Positions 1-10,521 are shown, numbered from the stretch's first letter. The stretch is DNA of 64,000 bases from Adiantum capillus-veneris (GCA_014529385.2 CM043942.1:2582501-2646500), one strand, 5' to 3'. The notes: generated by a model from the sequence alone, not told the origin. A program made the numbers and translations.

Positions 1-321
1 AAGCTTGTTTTGCAGATTTTGCTGAACGGATGTGAGGAACAATGGTGCGCTTCACAAACAACGCAATCAATGCATGAGCATGCGCATCCTTAACATCCCA
101 ACGAGCTTGTTCTGCCGTAGGCAAAACAACTCTAGTAGCTGCAATCCTTGCAGCAAGACCTGCAACATCCTCAACATCGCCTGCATCCTCAGAACCAAGA
201 CGTACATCAGTGCCCTGCACAATGTTCCAGACGCCCTTTGACACAAGAACATGTTGCATCATATAAGCCCACATAGGGTAGTTGTCCCTATCCAAACTGT
301 CCAAACATCTTGAACACATCT
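1..321 (-). pseudogene. Copia gag fragment (N-terminal part), truncated both sides
   Basis: This stretch matches, almost base for base, the start of the Copia-2 gag region at about 27373-27703 in the same orientation. It would encode the first part of a Ty1/copia Gag (UBN2-type capsid region), which packages element RNA in cytoplasmic particles. The open minus-strand frame is only 61 residues and shows small differences from Copia-2, including an indel near 300. It is cut off on the left by the window edge and on the right at 321/322, where sequence of the family A LTR begins abruptly. It is therefore a relic of a close relative of Copia-2 and not a working gene. Confidence 0.85.
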
Positions 322-587
322 AAAATGTCAAAAATAGGGAAAATAGGCTAAATGCACTGGAAAAATCCCCTAACTGATTCTAATGGATTCTGATGGGAAT
401 ACTGATGATCATGCTGTGTGCAACTAGAGGATATGCATCTATGCTAAGTGACTGGGCATGCATGGTCTACGAATAGACTCACAAAAAGTGTCAGATCACT
501 TCTAATCTAGACTGACTGAACTTGACGGAAACCCTGTTATGGTGTAGCTTGTCCACGGACACATAAGGTTGGATGTGTCACGTGACA
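322..587 (-). repeat. Truncated 3' LTR of A1
   Basis: The right end (576-587) is the family A LTR terminus TGTCACGTGACA, immediately next to a polypurine tract on the minus strand. The following about 265 bases match the first part of the complete LTRs at 5522-6709 and 8206-9396. The rest of the LTR is missing: at 322 the sequence switches to copia gag. Confidence 0.85.
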
Positions 588-599
588 TCCCCTCCTTTT
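588..599 (-). other. Polypurine tract of A1
   Basis: The minus strand reads AAAAGGAGGGGA directly before the LTR start TGTCACGTGACA. This is the standard plus-strand primer position of an LTR retrotransposon. The same 12 bases precede the A2 3' LTR at 8194-8205. Confidence 0.85.
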
Positions 600-604
600 C
601 AAAG

Positions 605-1547
605 TGAGGTACTGGTACCGAACTGTATGGCATCGAGGGAGATCGCCAATGGCATCCGGAATCCGGGAAGGGACTCTTCGCCGGCCCGCTTTGATGTGTG
701 GGTCGTGCGATACTTAAACTTCATAAAGGTCTGCAACGCTTGCTTCTTTGGGCCGTGCCGAAAGCGACACAAAGTCTTCTGTGGCTCCTTCAATGCTTCA
801 ACTTCGTCGAGAGTCATGCTTCTTTCTTCAAGAATCTCCATGGCTGAAAATTCCTGAAACCATTTCCAACACAAAACCATGAACATAAGCATTCCATGTA
901 AAAGTGAGTGAAAAAAATCTTGTCTTCTCTAAAGACCGTGCATGCAATGTAAATGAATCAATAGACAGAATGTCAAACCGTTCACCACATACACGCAAAC
1001 AATGAGACCGAATCTTTCTCTTTTGATCTAGAGCAATCAACTGTGGCAATCCACAACGGAAATGCCCATGCTTGGTGCTCATACTTTCATGTGCTCGTTC
1101 TACGAATGTGTTATGCCAAGGAAGAGACATGGAATGTGAGTTCCTTACATACATACTTTTCAGCTTTTCATGAACAATCTGCATACATTCGTGCTCATTC
1201 ATGAGAGAAACGTGCTCAATATACAATATGTCATGCCTAGGAAAAGGGATCACATAAAGGCGCTGACTAAAATACAGGAAACCATCACGAATGAAACACT
1301 CGAACAATGCGGGCGTATCAATCATGCGAACACATAATACTTCCTGTAAGGGCTCTTTGGACCTAGGCTCTAGAGCCAAGATCGGTTCTTCGAAATCTAT
1401 CGAATCTTCTTGTGGAGGATATGTGGACCTTGACTCGAAAGCCAAGATCGATTCTTCGTGATTGATCAAATCTACGAGGTTAGCTTCGCTAGAAAAAGCA
1501 TCCACTAACACATCATCCTTGTGAACAATCACATCATCTTCATGCAA
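605..1547 (-). CDS. Family A ORF-X (A1 copy), unknown function, frame broken near the end
   Basis: A 239-residue frame (1547 to 828) runs on, after a frame change near 850, into a second stretch (892 to 599) that ends just before the PPT. I do not recognise the protein family. Visible features are an acidic start continuing the HD-rich repeats, a Glu/Pro/Ser-rich section with EEPI and EPRSKEPLQE, and a more hydrophobic core containing LYVIPFPRHDILY and SLMNEHE. The last part contains MTLDEVEALKEPQKTL. The same protein is recognisable in A2 at 7204-8190, with scattered silent and replacement changes, so it was carried by the family and is not a chance ORF. It occupies the place downstream of gag where an autonomous element has pol. 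It could be a captured host segment or a decayed remnant; nothing points to an enzyme. Confidence 0.6.
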
Positions 1548-1770
1548 CTCTCATGCTTGTGAGAAATCACATCTTGATCATGCAAATCATCATGCTCGTG
1601 AGAAATCACATCCTGATCATGCAAATCATCATGCTGATCACTGTCAATCAAATCATCATGCTACTCGCAATCATGAAAATCCTGTGTGTCATGCTTTGGA
1701 GAAAAAGAGACTGAGAGAGTCTCCTCCTCCTGAATCCTTTCAATCTTGTCCTGCATATTAACAATGAGAG
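1548..1770 (-). repeat. Short tandem repeats coding for His-Asp-rich peptides (A1)
   Basis: Variants of a unit reading CATGATGATTTGCATGATCA on the minus strand occur repeatedly between the gag-like region and ORF-X. They encode HDDLHDQD-type peptides. The equivalent zone in A2 lies at 7085-7250. Copy number and wording differ between the two elements, as expected for slippage. Confidence 0.7.
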
Positions 1771-1796
1771 ATGGAGAATGAACAACATTCATTCCG

Positions 1797-2571
1797 CTAC
1801 ACCTGCGTGAGTTCGTCAGCTTCCTCTAGGTGCGCGGCTAGCTGTGCCTCTTGCCATGCGTGGTACCAATTGATGGCATCACCGGCAAAGTATATAGCTG
1901 CCGTCAAAACTTTCCTATTTCCTGTCTTCTTAGTTGTCGCAAAATAAGCATTAAATTGATGCAGCCAAGAATGAATAACCGTAGCATCCATCTTACCATC
2001 ATACTCATTGAAAGTCAACTTCTCTGTGACTAGGTTGTTGGAATCCGCATCGTGGCTTACGCCACTTGAGGAACTCCCACGATCTTTGGCTGGTTCAAAC
2101 TTCGAAGCTAGCACTTGTCGAAGCAATTCTTGAGTGCGTAGATCTCTTTGAGCCTCACGCTCGGCCTCCCTTTTTGCTTTTCGTTCATTTCGTTCATCGC
2201 GCTCGCGTTCGAAAGCAATGCGATTTGCTTCTTGTTGTGTCAACGCAACTCGATTCACTTCTTGTTGTTGTATTGCATTTCTTTCATTTCGTTCTTCGCG
2301 CTCGCGTTCCAAACCAATGCGAGTAGCTTCTTGTTTTCGCTTCTCGTTGTGCCAGCGCAAGGCAAGTCGCTTCGCGATTCGCTTCTTGTTGTGCCGCCAT
2401 CATGTCCAACATCGACTTGACCATCATCTCCATGGAAGTTGGTACAACTCGTGGCGTAGATGGAGAAAGGGGAGGGTCGAAAAAATCTCTTGGTGGGGAA
2501 AACTCTTCATCGCCTCTCTCATGCTCACCACCTGTATCCGAAGTATCCATTCCGCTTCGGGTGATGACCAT
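1797..2571 (-). pseudogene. Family A gag-like protein (A1), frameshifted
   Basis: The start is ATG at 2571, beginning MVITRSGMDTS, about 425 nt downstream of the PBS. The first segment is Pro/Ser-rich. The frame then shifts near 2290-2350 into a long Glu/Arg coiled coil (EREREERNER repeats) ending in a piece of a Ty3/gypsy-type capsid domain, with FNEYDGKMDATVIHSWL and GDAINWYHAW. That domain normally forms the particle shell in the cytoplasm. Only its first part is present, and no zinc knuckle follows. A2 lacks even this capsid piece. The protein is probably non-functional here. Confidence 0.65.
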
Positions 2572-2995
2572 CCACTATTGATCTTTGGTTCTTAAGTCCA
2601 CGAAGGACTTGGGTTCTTGAGGGTCTTAGGTTCTTGGATGCTTGAGGGTCTTGAGGTTTTCTTTCGCTTGCAAACCGTGTTTGAGAAGGATCTTCTCTTC
2701 ACCCGAGTTCTACTCCTTTCCGCGGGCGCACCCCTTGGTGGCCTTGCGCTCACACCAAGGTTGCTTTTTCCCACCTCACGTCGATTGGCCGGCCACTAAG
2801 TGCACGGTCCGCTCTCAATAAGTGAAAAGAGACACAAGGGGAGGCTGGACAAGCCCTTCTTACTTGGGATTCCTGTCACTCTTCAAAAACACGATTAGGA
2901 ATCGACACTCCCAAGCGAACTTGGGTTCGTGCGACCGCAATAAGCAAAAAAAATTCTTGTGGTTCTTTCCTTGAGTGATACAGAACATTGTCAAA

Positions 2996-3007
2996 GCTGT
3001 GATACCA
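2996..3007 (-). other. Primer binding site of A1 (tRNA-iMet type)
   Basis: The minus strand reads TGGTATCACAGC one base inside the LTR end at 3009. It differs at one base from the plant initiator-Met PBS TGGTATCAGAGC. Confidence 0.8.
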
Positions 3008-3008
3008 A

Positions 3009-4032
3009 TGTAAGGTGCAGCGGAATGAATGTTGTATTTTCTCAAGATAGTGCTCCGAACTGTGCTCAAGGTTCCTTTTGTTCTTATGGAAGGTAGAGCC
3101 TTTCGTTCTTAATGAGAGAATGCTATGATCACAAACAAAGTGAATGGACACTGTGGGTGCAAGTGTACAAGACTGAGAGATAGAGAGAAGAGAGATACGA
3201 CACCAGAGACGTTGTAAAACCCTCCTCCGAAGGCCCCACTCTCGTCGGCGAGAGTGATCTACTTATGATTGCACAAAGTGGTACAATGATGATGCATGGA
3301 AACTGATGCAACTCGGGGCTATGTCGGTGACGACGACGAGGATGGCGACAATGACCTAAGGGTCTGAAATCTGCAAGCTTTTCACGGCTGTCCAAAAACG
3401 CTATCTGCTGAAAATCTGGGGCTGATTTGGGACTGCTGAAAACGCTGATTTGGCTGCGTTTTTGGGGGGATGAAAAACGCTGATGTCTGCAGCAGTTTAT
3501 GGCTGAAAACGCTGCTGTACTTGATGCTGAAAACGCTGATTTCTCAGCTGTGAATGAAGGCTGAAAACACTGGTTCCTTGCAGCTTGTAGTGATGGTGAA
3601 AACGCTAGGTGTTGGGGAAGAAATGCAATCCAGGCCAATGCTGAAAACGCCAAGCAAGATGGGGGGCTGGCGATGAGCAAAACGCTAGGGCTGATGGGGT
3701 GCTTGAGGGGTTCTTGCTGAGAGAGGGGAGTACCTGCTCTGCTGCCAAAGACCTGTTGTGCTCCTTGCTCATCTGCTAAAGAGTGCTAGCTTTGGTTTCC
3801 TTATATATTTTCTTACCCAAATTGCCCTACCTACTTTTGTTGGAAAGTCGCTTAAATTAATAAGTAAAAAATGTCAAAAATAGGGAAAATAGGCTAAATG
3901 CACTGGAAAAATCCCCTAACTGATTCTAATGGATTTTGATGGGAATACTGATGATCATGTTGTGTGCAACCAGAAGATATGCATCTATGCTAAGTGACTG
4001 GGCATGCACGGTCTACGAATAGACTCACAAAA
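3009..4032 (-). repeat. 5' LTR of A1, left arm of a large imperfect palindrome
   Basis: Matches the complete family LTR in reverse orientation from its 3' end (3009) up to LTR position of roughly 110, where it stops after GACTCACAAAA at 4032. It carries many copies of AGCGTTTT/AAAACGCT in its middle third. It abuts the opposite-orientation LTR 4033-4961. Confidence 0.85.
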
Positions 4033-4961
4033 CTGTTGGCACACCGTGCATGTCCAGACACTTAGATTAGATGCATATCTTCTGGTTGCACATAGCATGA
4101 TCATCACATAGCATTTTTACAGTGCATAGATCTATTTTCCCTATTTTTGACATTTTTCACTTATTATTTTTAGATGACTTTTGTTGGAAAGTAGGTAGGG
4201 CAATTTTGCTAAGTTTGGATATAAGCAAACCAAAGTTAGCACTTTCTGGCAGAAGAGGCAGCAGGAGCACTCACTCAACAGGCAACTTCTCAGCAGAACC
4301 CCAAGCCCTAGCAATTTTGCTCCACAGCAACCGCCTAGCGTTTTTGGACCAGATCAGCCAGCGTTTTTGCTCTTGCAAATCCCTGGCGACAGAAGACTCA
4401 ACAAGAAGCCTAGCGTTTTGCATTTGCAAGACATCCGGCGACAGCAGAACCATTTTCAGCCCTAGCGTTTTTTATTTGCAGATCAGCCCCAGCGTTTTAC
4501 AGATTTACTGCGACCCGGAAAACACAGATTTCAGCATCTGCATTTTCAGCGCGTCGTCGTCGCATTGTCGCCATCGACATAGAGTCCGAATTCAGCAGAT
4601 AGAAGATTTGCAGATTTCAGCCCTTAGCGTTTTCAGATTTCAGCCCGTCTCATCGTCGTCGACATCATCGGCAAGTCCAAGCATTGTAGAGATTTGTGCA
4701 ATCATAAGTAGACCGCTCTCGCCATAGAAAGTGGGGCCTTCGGAGGAGGGTTTTACAACGTCTCTCGTGTCGTATTCTCTTCTCTATCTCTCAGTCTCAT
4801 ACACTTGCACGCACAGTGTCCATTCACTTTGTTTGTGATCGTTGCACTCTCTCATTAAGAACGGAAGGCTCTCCCTTCCATAAGAACAAAAGGAACCTTG
4901 AGCACAGTTCGGAGCACTCATCTTGAGCAAAGTTCAAACATTCATTCCGCTGCACCTTACA
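4033..4961 (+). repeat. 5' LTR of A2, right arm of the palindrome
   Basis: Begins at CTGTTGGCACACCGTG, which corresponds to 8307 onward of the complete 3' LTR, so about 100 bases of its 5' end are missing. It ends in CCTTACA one base before the PBS. It is closer to the A2 3' LTR (by eye about nine bases in ten) than to the A1 LTR. Confidence 0.85.
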
Positions 4962-4962
4962 T

Positions 4963-4974
4963 TGGTATCAGAGC
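4963..4974 (+). other. Primer binding site of A2 (tRNA-iMet)
   Basis: TGGTATCAGAGC, a perfect match to the usual plant initiator-Met primer site, one base after the LTR end at 4961. Confidence 0.9.
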
Positions 4975-5459
4975 TTTGGCAGTGTTCTGTATCACTCAAG
5001 GAAAGAACCACAAGAACCACAAAAAAAAAATTTGCTTGTTGAGGTCGCACGAACCCAAGTTCGCTTGGGCGTGTCGATTCCTATTCGTGTCTTTGAAGAG
5101 TGACAGGAAACCCAAGAAAGAAGGGCTTGTCCAGGCTCCCCTTGTGCCTCTTTTCACTCATTGAGAGCGGATCGTGCACTTAGCGGCCGGCCAATCGACG
5201 TGAGGTGGGAAAAAGCAACCTTGGTGTGAGCGCAAGGCCGCCAAGGGGTGTGCCCACGAAAAAGAGCAGAACTCGGGTGAAGAGAAGATCCTTCTCAAAC
5301 ACAGATTGCAAGCAAAAGAAGACCCTCAAGAACCTCAAGATCCGCAAGACCCTCAAGAACCCCAAGAACCAAGACTCCCAAGAATCCAAGTTCCTCGTGA
5401 ACTTAAGAACCCAAGACCGCAAGAACCCACACGAACCCACAAGAACCCACGACTTCAGA

Positions 5460-7224
5460 ATGGTCATCACTCGAAGCGGAATGGATACTTCGCTTAGAGG
5501 TGATGAGCATGAGAGAGGCGATGTTAGGTGCAGCGGAATGAATGTTGTATTTTCTCAAGATTAGTGATCTTTATTGCTCAAGGTTCCTTTTAGTTCTTCA
5601 GGGAAAGAGAGAGCTTTCCGTCTTGTAGAGTGCTGTGGTCACGAACAAAGTGAGTGGATTGTGCGTGCAAGTGAATGAGACTGAGAGAAGGAGAGAGAAG
5701 AGATACGACACAGAGAGGTTGTAAAACCCTCCTCCGAAGGCCCCACTCTCGTCGACGAGAGTGGTCTATTCTTTGATTGCACAAATGGGTACAATGCAAA
5801 TGCAATGGACTGATGCAATGGGACTATGCCGATGACGACGACGGTGATGACGACGGCGACTTGGGCTAAAATCTGGGATCTTCTAGATGCTGAATTTCTG
5901 GGATTGTTTCAAGGCTGAAAATGAACTGTTTTGCTGTTGCTTTCATGGCTGAAAATGAGGGCTTTGCCAGGGTCTTTTCTGAAGGTGAAATCGCTGATGT
6001 TCTTGCTCCATAAAGCTGCGTTTTAGGCTGATTGTACTTGCTGGAAAAAACGCTAGAAAAACGCTGCCAAGGCTGAGTTTGCTAGCGTTAGTGCTAGGCT
6101 GAAAACGCTGGGAAGAGCAGCAATGTCTGGCGTTAGTAAAAACGCCCAGGCTGAGGTTGGGAGTCGTGGGAAAAACGCCAAGATGGGAGTGATGATGGCG
6201 ATGACTGCTTGGGAGGAATGCTTGGAATCTTGTGTTGCCGCGGTAACTGCAAGAGGAAACGCCGGCGGAGGTCTTTATCCAAAACGCTAGGCTCTGGGGG
6301 GGTATTGCTGAGAAGTGACCTGTTGAGCGGGAAGCTCTTGCTGCCTCTTCTGCCAGAAAGTGCTAACTTGGGTTTGCTTATATATTAACTTAGCAAAATT
6401 GCCCTACCTACTTTTGTTGGAAAGTCGCTTAAAAACAATAAGTGAAAATACCAAAAATAGGGAAAATAGGCTAAATGCACTGGAAAATTCCCCTAACTGA
6501 TGCTAATGGATTCTGATGGGAATTCCAATGATCATGCTGTGTGCAACCGGAGGATATGCATCTATGCTAAGTGACTGGGCATGCACGGTCTACGAATAGA
6601 CTCACAAAAGTGTTAGATCACTGCTAATCTAAACTGACTTGACTAACGGGAACCCTGTTATGGTGTAGCTTGTCCACGGACACATAGGGTTGGGATGTGT
6701 CACGTGACAGGCAAAGAAGAATTTTCCCCACCAGGAGTTTTTTCCGACCCTCCCCCTTCCCCATCTACGTCAAGGATTGCACTAACTCCTATGGAGGCTT
6801 TCGACAAGATGGTGATGGACATGAAGTTAGACCGCGAAGCACGAAAAGCAGAAAGCGAAGCAGACAGAAAGGCCTACAAAGAAGAAATGGCAACCATAGA
6901 GCGTCAGTACGACTTGGAAGAAAAAGAGAGTCAAGCCAAATTTGATTGCGAGAACCAAGCAAGAAAAGACCAACACATGAAAGAGTTCTTGCGAATCTTT
7001 TCTCAAGTACAAGCACAGATGCAAGAGATTCAAGAGACGGAGACTCTCTCAGTCTCTTCTTCTCCCAAGCATGACACACAGAATTTGCATGATGATTTGA
7101 ATAACAATGATTTACATGATGATTTGAATGATAATGATGAGCATGATGATTTGAATGATAATGATGAGCATGATGATTTGGATGACACTGACAAGCATGA
7201 TGATTGCATGATCAAGATGTGATT
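5460..7224 (+). pseudogene. Family A gag-like ORF (A2), interrupted by a solo LTR
   Basis: The frame starts with ATG at 5460 (MVITRSGMDTS, as in A1) and is broken at 5521 by a solo LTR. Skipping the insertion and one target copy, it continues in the same frame from 6715 (EEFSPPGVFSDPPPSPS) to 7224. Order: Pro/Ser-rich N-terminus, a charged predicted coiled coil of about 90 residues (REARKAESEADRKAYKEE onward), then acidic HDDLNDNDE repeats. Unlike A1 it has no recognisable capsid fold, and no zinc knuckle. The role is unknown. The same start in both elements suggests the N-terminal part is the conserved portion, perhaps for packaging by a partner element. Confidence 0.65.
5517..6714 (-). mobile_element. 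Solo LTR of family A nested in A2, with target duplication
   Basis: A full-length LTR (5522-6709, 1188 bp, TGTTAGG...TGTCACGTGACA on the + strand) in minus orientation. It is flanked by near-identical 5-bp target copies GGCGA (5517-5521) and GGCAA (6710-6714). No PBS or PPT adjoins it. This is the expected product of recombination between the two LTRs of an inserted element. Confidence 0.9.
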
Positions 7225-7250
7225 TCTCACAAGCATGATGATTTGCATGA
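7085..7250 (+). repeat. Tandem repeats coding for HDDLNDNDE peptides (A2)
   Basis: About five imperfect copies of a unit close to CATGATGATTTGAATGATAA (20-27 bp spacing) lie in frame at the end of the gag-like ORF and run into ORF-X. They give a strongly acidic His/Asp tract. Confidence 0.75.
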
Positions 7251-8190
7251 AGATGACTTCACTGTTCACAAGGAGGATGATGTGTTAGTACATATTTTTT
7301 CTAGCGAAGCTAACCTCGTTGCAGATTCGATCAATCACGAAGAATCGATCTTGACTTTCAAGTCGAGGTCTACAGAACCCCCACAGGAAGATTCTATAGA
7401 TTCCGAAGAACCGATCTTCCCTCTCGAGCCTAGGTCCAAAGAACCATTACAGGAAGTATTATGTGTTCGCATGATTCATACGCACGCATTGTTCGAGTGT
7501 TTCATTCGTGATCGTTTCTTGTATTTTAGTCAGCGTCTTTATGTGATCCCTTTTCCTAGGCATGACATACTGTACGTTGAGCACGATTCACTCATGAATG
7601 AGCACGGATGTACGCGGGTTTCTCATGAAAAGCTGAAATGTTTGCATTCAACAAAGTCACATTCCATCTCTCCCCCTTGGCATGACACAGTCGTTGAAAG
7701 AGCACAAGAAAGTATCCAAGCGTGGGCATTTCCATTGTGTTTTGCCACAGTTGATTGATTTAGATCAGCATGACAAGATTCGATCTCATTGTTTGCGTGT
7801 GTGTGGTGAACGGCTTAGCACTCCGGCGTCTCTTTGTTCATCTACATCGCATGCACAGTCTTTGAGAAAGACAAGATTTTTTCCACTCACTTTACATGGA
7901 ATAGGTATGTTCATATTTTTGTGTTGGAAGTGGTTTCAGGAATTTTCAGCCATGGAGATTCTTGAAGAAGAAAGAAGCATGACTCTCGACGAAGTTGAAG
8001 CATTGAAGGAGCCTCAGAAGACTTTGTCGCTTTCGGCGCGGCCCAAAGAAGCAAGCGTTGCAGACCTTTATGAAGTTCAAGTACCGCACGACCCACACAT
8101 CCGAGTGGGCCGGTGAAGAGTCCCTTCCACATTCCGCATGCTATTGGCGATCCCCCTCGACGCCATACAGTTTGGTACCAGTACCTCACT
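7204..8190 (+). CDS. Family A ORF-X (A2 copy), unknown function, one frame change
   Basis: The first frame (7204-7758) matches the A1 ORF residue for residue over long stretches, e.g. FSSEANLV, INHEESIL, EPRSKEPLQEVLCVRMI and QRLYVIPFPRHDILY. After a frame change near 7700-7760 the protein continues (7682-8116) through MTLDEVEALKEPQKTL towards the PPT. I do not recognise a known domain. It sits where pol would be in an autonomous element. Conservation between two diverged elements suggests it was once under selection, but both copies are now frameshifted. Confidence 0.6.
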
Positions 8191-8193
8191 TTG

Positions 8194-8205
8194 AAAAGGA
8201 GGGGA
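8194..8205 (+). other. Polypurine tract of A2
   Basis: AAAAGGAGGGGA immediately before the LTR start at 8206; identical to the A1 PPT. Confidence 0.9.
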
Positions 8206-9396
8206 TGTCACGTGACACATCCAACCCTATGTGTCCGTGGACAAGCTACAGCACGACAAGGGCCAAGTCAATCTAGAATAGGAAGTGATCTAGCACTTTT
8301 GTGAGTCTGTTGGCAGACCGTGCATATCCAGACACTTAGATTAGATGCATATCCTCTAGTTGCACACAGCATGACCATCAGATTCCAGTCAGATCCCATC
8401 ACTAGCATTTTTACAGTGCATAGACCTATTTTCCCTATTTTTGACATTTTTCACTTATTATTTTTAAGTGACTTTTGTTGGAAAGTAGGTAGGGCAATTT
8501 CGCTAAGTTTGTATATAAGCAAACCAAAGTTAGCACTTTCTAGCAGAAGAAGCAGCAGGAGCACTCGCTCAACAGGCAACTTCTCAGTAGAACCCCAAGC
8601 CCTAGAGTTTTTGCTCCACAGCAACCACCTAGCGTTTTTGGACCCGATCAACCAGCGTTTTTGCTCTTGCAGATCCCTGGCAACAGAAGACTCAACAAGA
8701 AGCTTGCATTTGTAGGACATCCGACGATAGCAGAACCATTTTCAGCCCTAGCGTTTTTTATTTGCAAATCAGCCCCAGCATTTTGCAGATTTACCGCGAC
8801 GGAACATCAAGAACCACCAGTGTTTCCAGATTTCAGCCTTTAGACACTGCAGATCAAGTCCCGAACCTCGCAGATCTCACCTTCCCGCAGCAGTTCCTCG
8901 CCGCACGATCAGTTTTCGCAAGGTTTACAGTTTCAGCCCAGAAAACGCAGATTTCAGCATCTACGTTTTCAGCACGTCGTCATTGCATCGTCGCCATCGA
9001 CATAGAGTCAGAATTCAGCAAGTAGAAGATTTGCAGATTTCAGCCCTTAGCGTTTTCAAATTTCAGCCCGTCTCGTCGTCGTCCTCATCATCGTCGACAT
9101 CGTCGGTGAGTCCAAGCATTGTAGAGATTTGTGCAATCATAAGTAGACCGCTCTCGCCATAGAGAGTGGGGCCTTCGGAGGAGGGTTTTACAACGTCTCT
9201 GGTGTCGTATTCTCTTCTCTATCTCTCAGTCTCATACACTTGCACGCACAGTGTCCATTCACTTTGTTTGTGATCATTGCACTCTCTCATTAAGAACGGA
9301 AGGCTCTCCCTTCCATAAGAACAAAAGGAACCTTGAGCACAGTTTGGAGCACTCATCTTGAGCAAAGTTCAAACATTCATTCCGCTCCACCTTACA
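8206..9396 (+). repeat. Complete 3' LTR of A2 (1191 bp)
   Basis: Starts with the palindrome TGTCACGTGACA (containing the G-box CACGTG) and ends CACCTTACA. A TATA-like TATATAAGC lies at about 8511. The middle part has many AGCGTTTT repeats. The U5-like end has ACACTTGCACGCACAGTG and is shared with all the other copies. Confidence 0.9.
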
Positions 9397-10510
9397 TGTT
9401 CAGTCTGTTCTTTTCTATTCGTGGTGCCCATCTTGTGACAACTAGCTATTGTTCTTACGGTCTTCCGTTGGCCAAAGGATAACCCCTAGGCTTGCTTATA
9501 TATGAAAATATCAGTAGGTCAAGCAAAGTCTAGAATCCCGCGACTTCACTATAAGGAGGCTTATTTATTAATAAATGACTTTAGTGACTGTTCATATGCC
9601 TATATGCTCAAGTGACTTTATAATTGTATTGTGCAAGTGATAATATGCAACCTACTGATCCGCCTAACCCTGCATATCTTTCTAGAGGCTCACAGAATTG
9701 CCAAGCTATATCCCTAACTAAGACTGGTGTTGAGTTGTAGCAGTAGCTTTTCCACATGGCTCAAGTGCCAATGCACACATGACATCTCCGTTAAAAGTGA
9801 GACATAGTTGCCGAAGTTTCTATAGATGCTTTTTTTGTACTTCTGATGTTGAATGCTTCTAATGCTTGTAGATGCATAAACTGATGAAAACTCCTCCAAA
9901 CTTATGGATATTGCCGATATAGGTACTGTTGCGATGTAAACACCGACCATATGAGTTACTAGACAATCTTAGTACTGTCCGCAGAATATCAACTTTGATA
10001 TTGACTCTGTCTTGCAAGTAAGTACTACCACCCAAATAGTCTTGTCGTGAAAACATTGCGCATGAAGATGAAAGGTAAGGATGCTCACACGTATTTCCAA
10101 TGGTTCCACATCGACAGAAGTGGATGCGCGCTACATATGAATGCAAATGCAGAAGAGGTTAGAAATCCTTTCTCCAACTCCTTTCATAGCCTCAATGCAT
10201 CCTCAATGCATAAAAGCACTCATGATCATAGTCACAATTGAAAGTTCATAAGCCCAGCATGAAACAGAATTGTTGCATAAGAAACAGATCATCTGATTGA
10301 AAGTTCATAAGCCCACCATGAGACAGAATTGTTGCTTAAAGAAACACATTCCATCTTATCGAAATGGTTTAATGAGAAGTAAGGCGAACCTTAAAGAAAG
10401 CATGCTTTGCATGAAGGTGGTGGAATTTCTTCCATGCTTCCACATTATGATCAAGAGAAACAACTGGCAGATTGCCGAGCACATCGTCTGAGCCCTACAA
10501 AAATGATAGC

Positions 10511-10521
<11 letters not shown>

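Larger units (their letters stand above)
322..4032 (-). mobile_element. Element A1: non-autonomous LTR retrotransposon, minus orientation
   Basis: Read on the minus strand the order is 5' LTR (4032 to 3009, truncated), initiator-Met PBS (3007-2996), a gag-like region starting at 2571, an acidic repeat zone, an unknown ORF ending beside a PPT (599-588), and a truncated 3' LTR (587-322). No protease, reverse transcriptase or integrase is visible, so it would depend on proteins supplied by another element. Both LTRs are incomplete, so no target duplication can be assigned. Its 5' LTR is joined head to head with that of element A2 at 4032/4033. Its LTR core is noticeably diverged from A2, so the two belong to different subfamilies and are not a recent copy of one another. 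Confidence 0.8.
4033..9396 (+). mobile_element. Element A2: non-autonomous LTR retrotransposon, plus orientation
   Basis: Order: truncated 5' LTR, PBS (4963-4974), gag-like ORF from 5460, nested solo LTR (5522-6709), acidic repeats, ORF-X, PPT (8194-8205), complete 3' LTR (8206-9396). There is no pol. The layout is the same as A1, which establishes a family. The 3' flank begins TGTTC; no left target copy can be found because the 5' LTR is fused to A1. Confidence 0.8.

Noticed and set aside
1797-2360. Arg/Glu coiled coil as a host structural protein
   Set aside because: It lies between an LTR-retrotransposon PBS and PPT and leads into a capsid fragment, so it is part of element A1.
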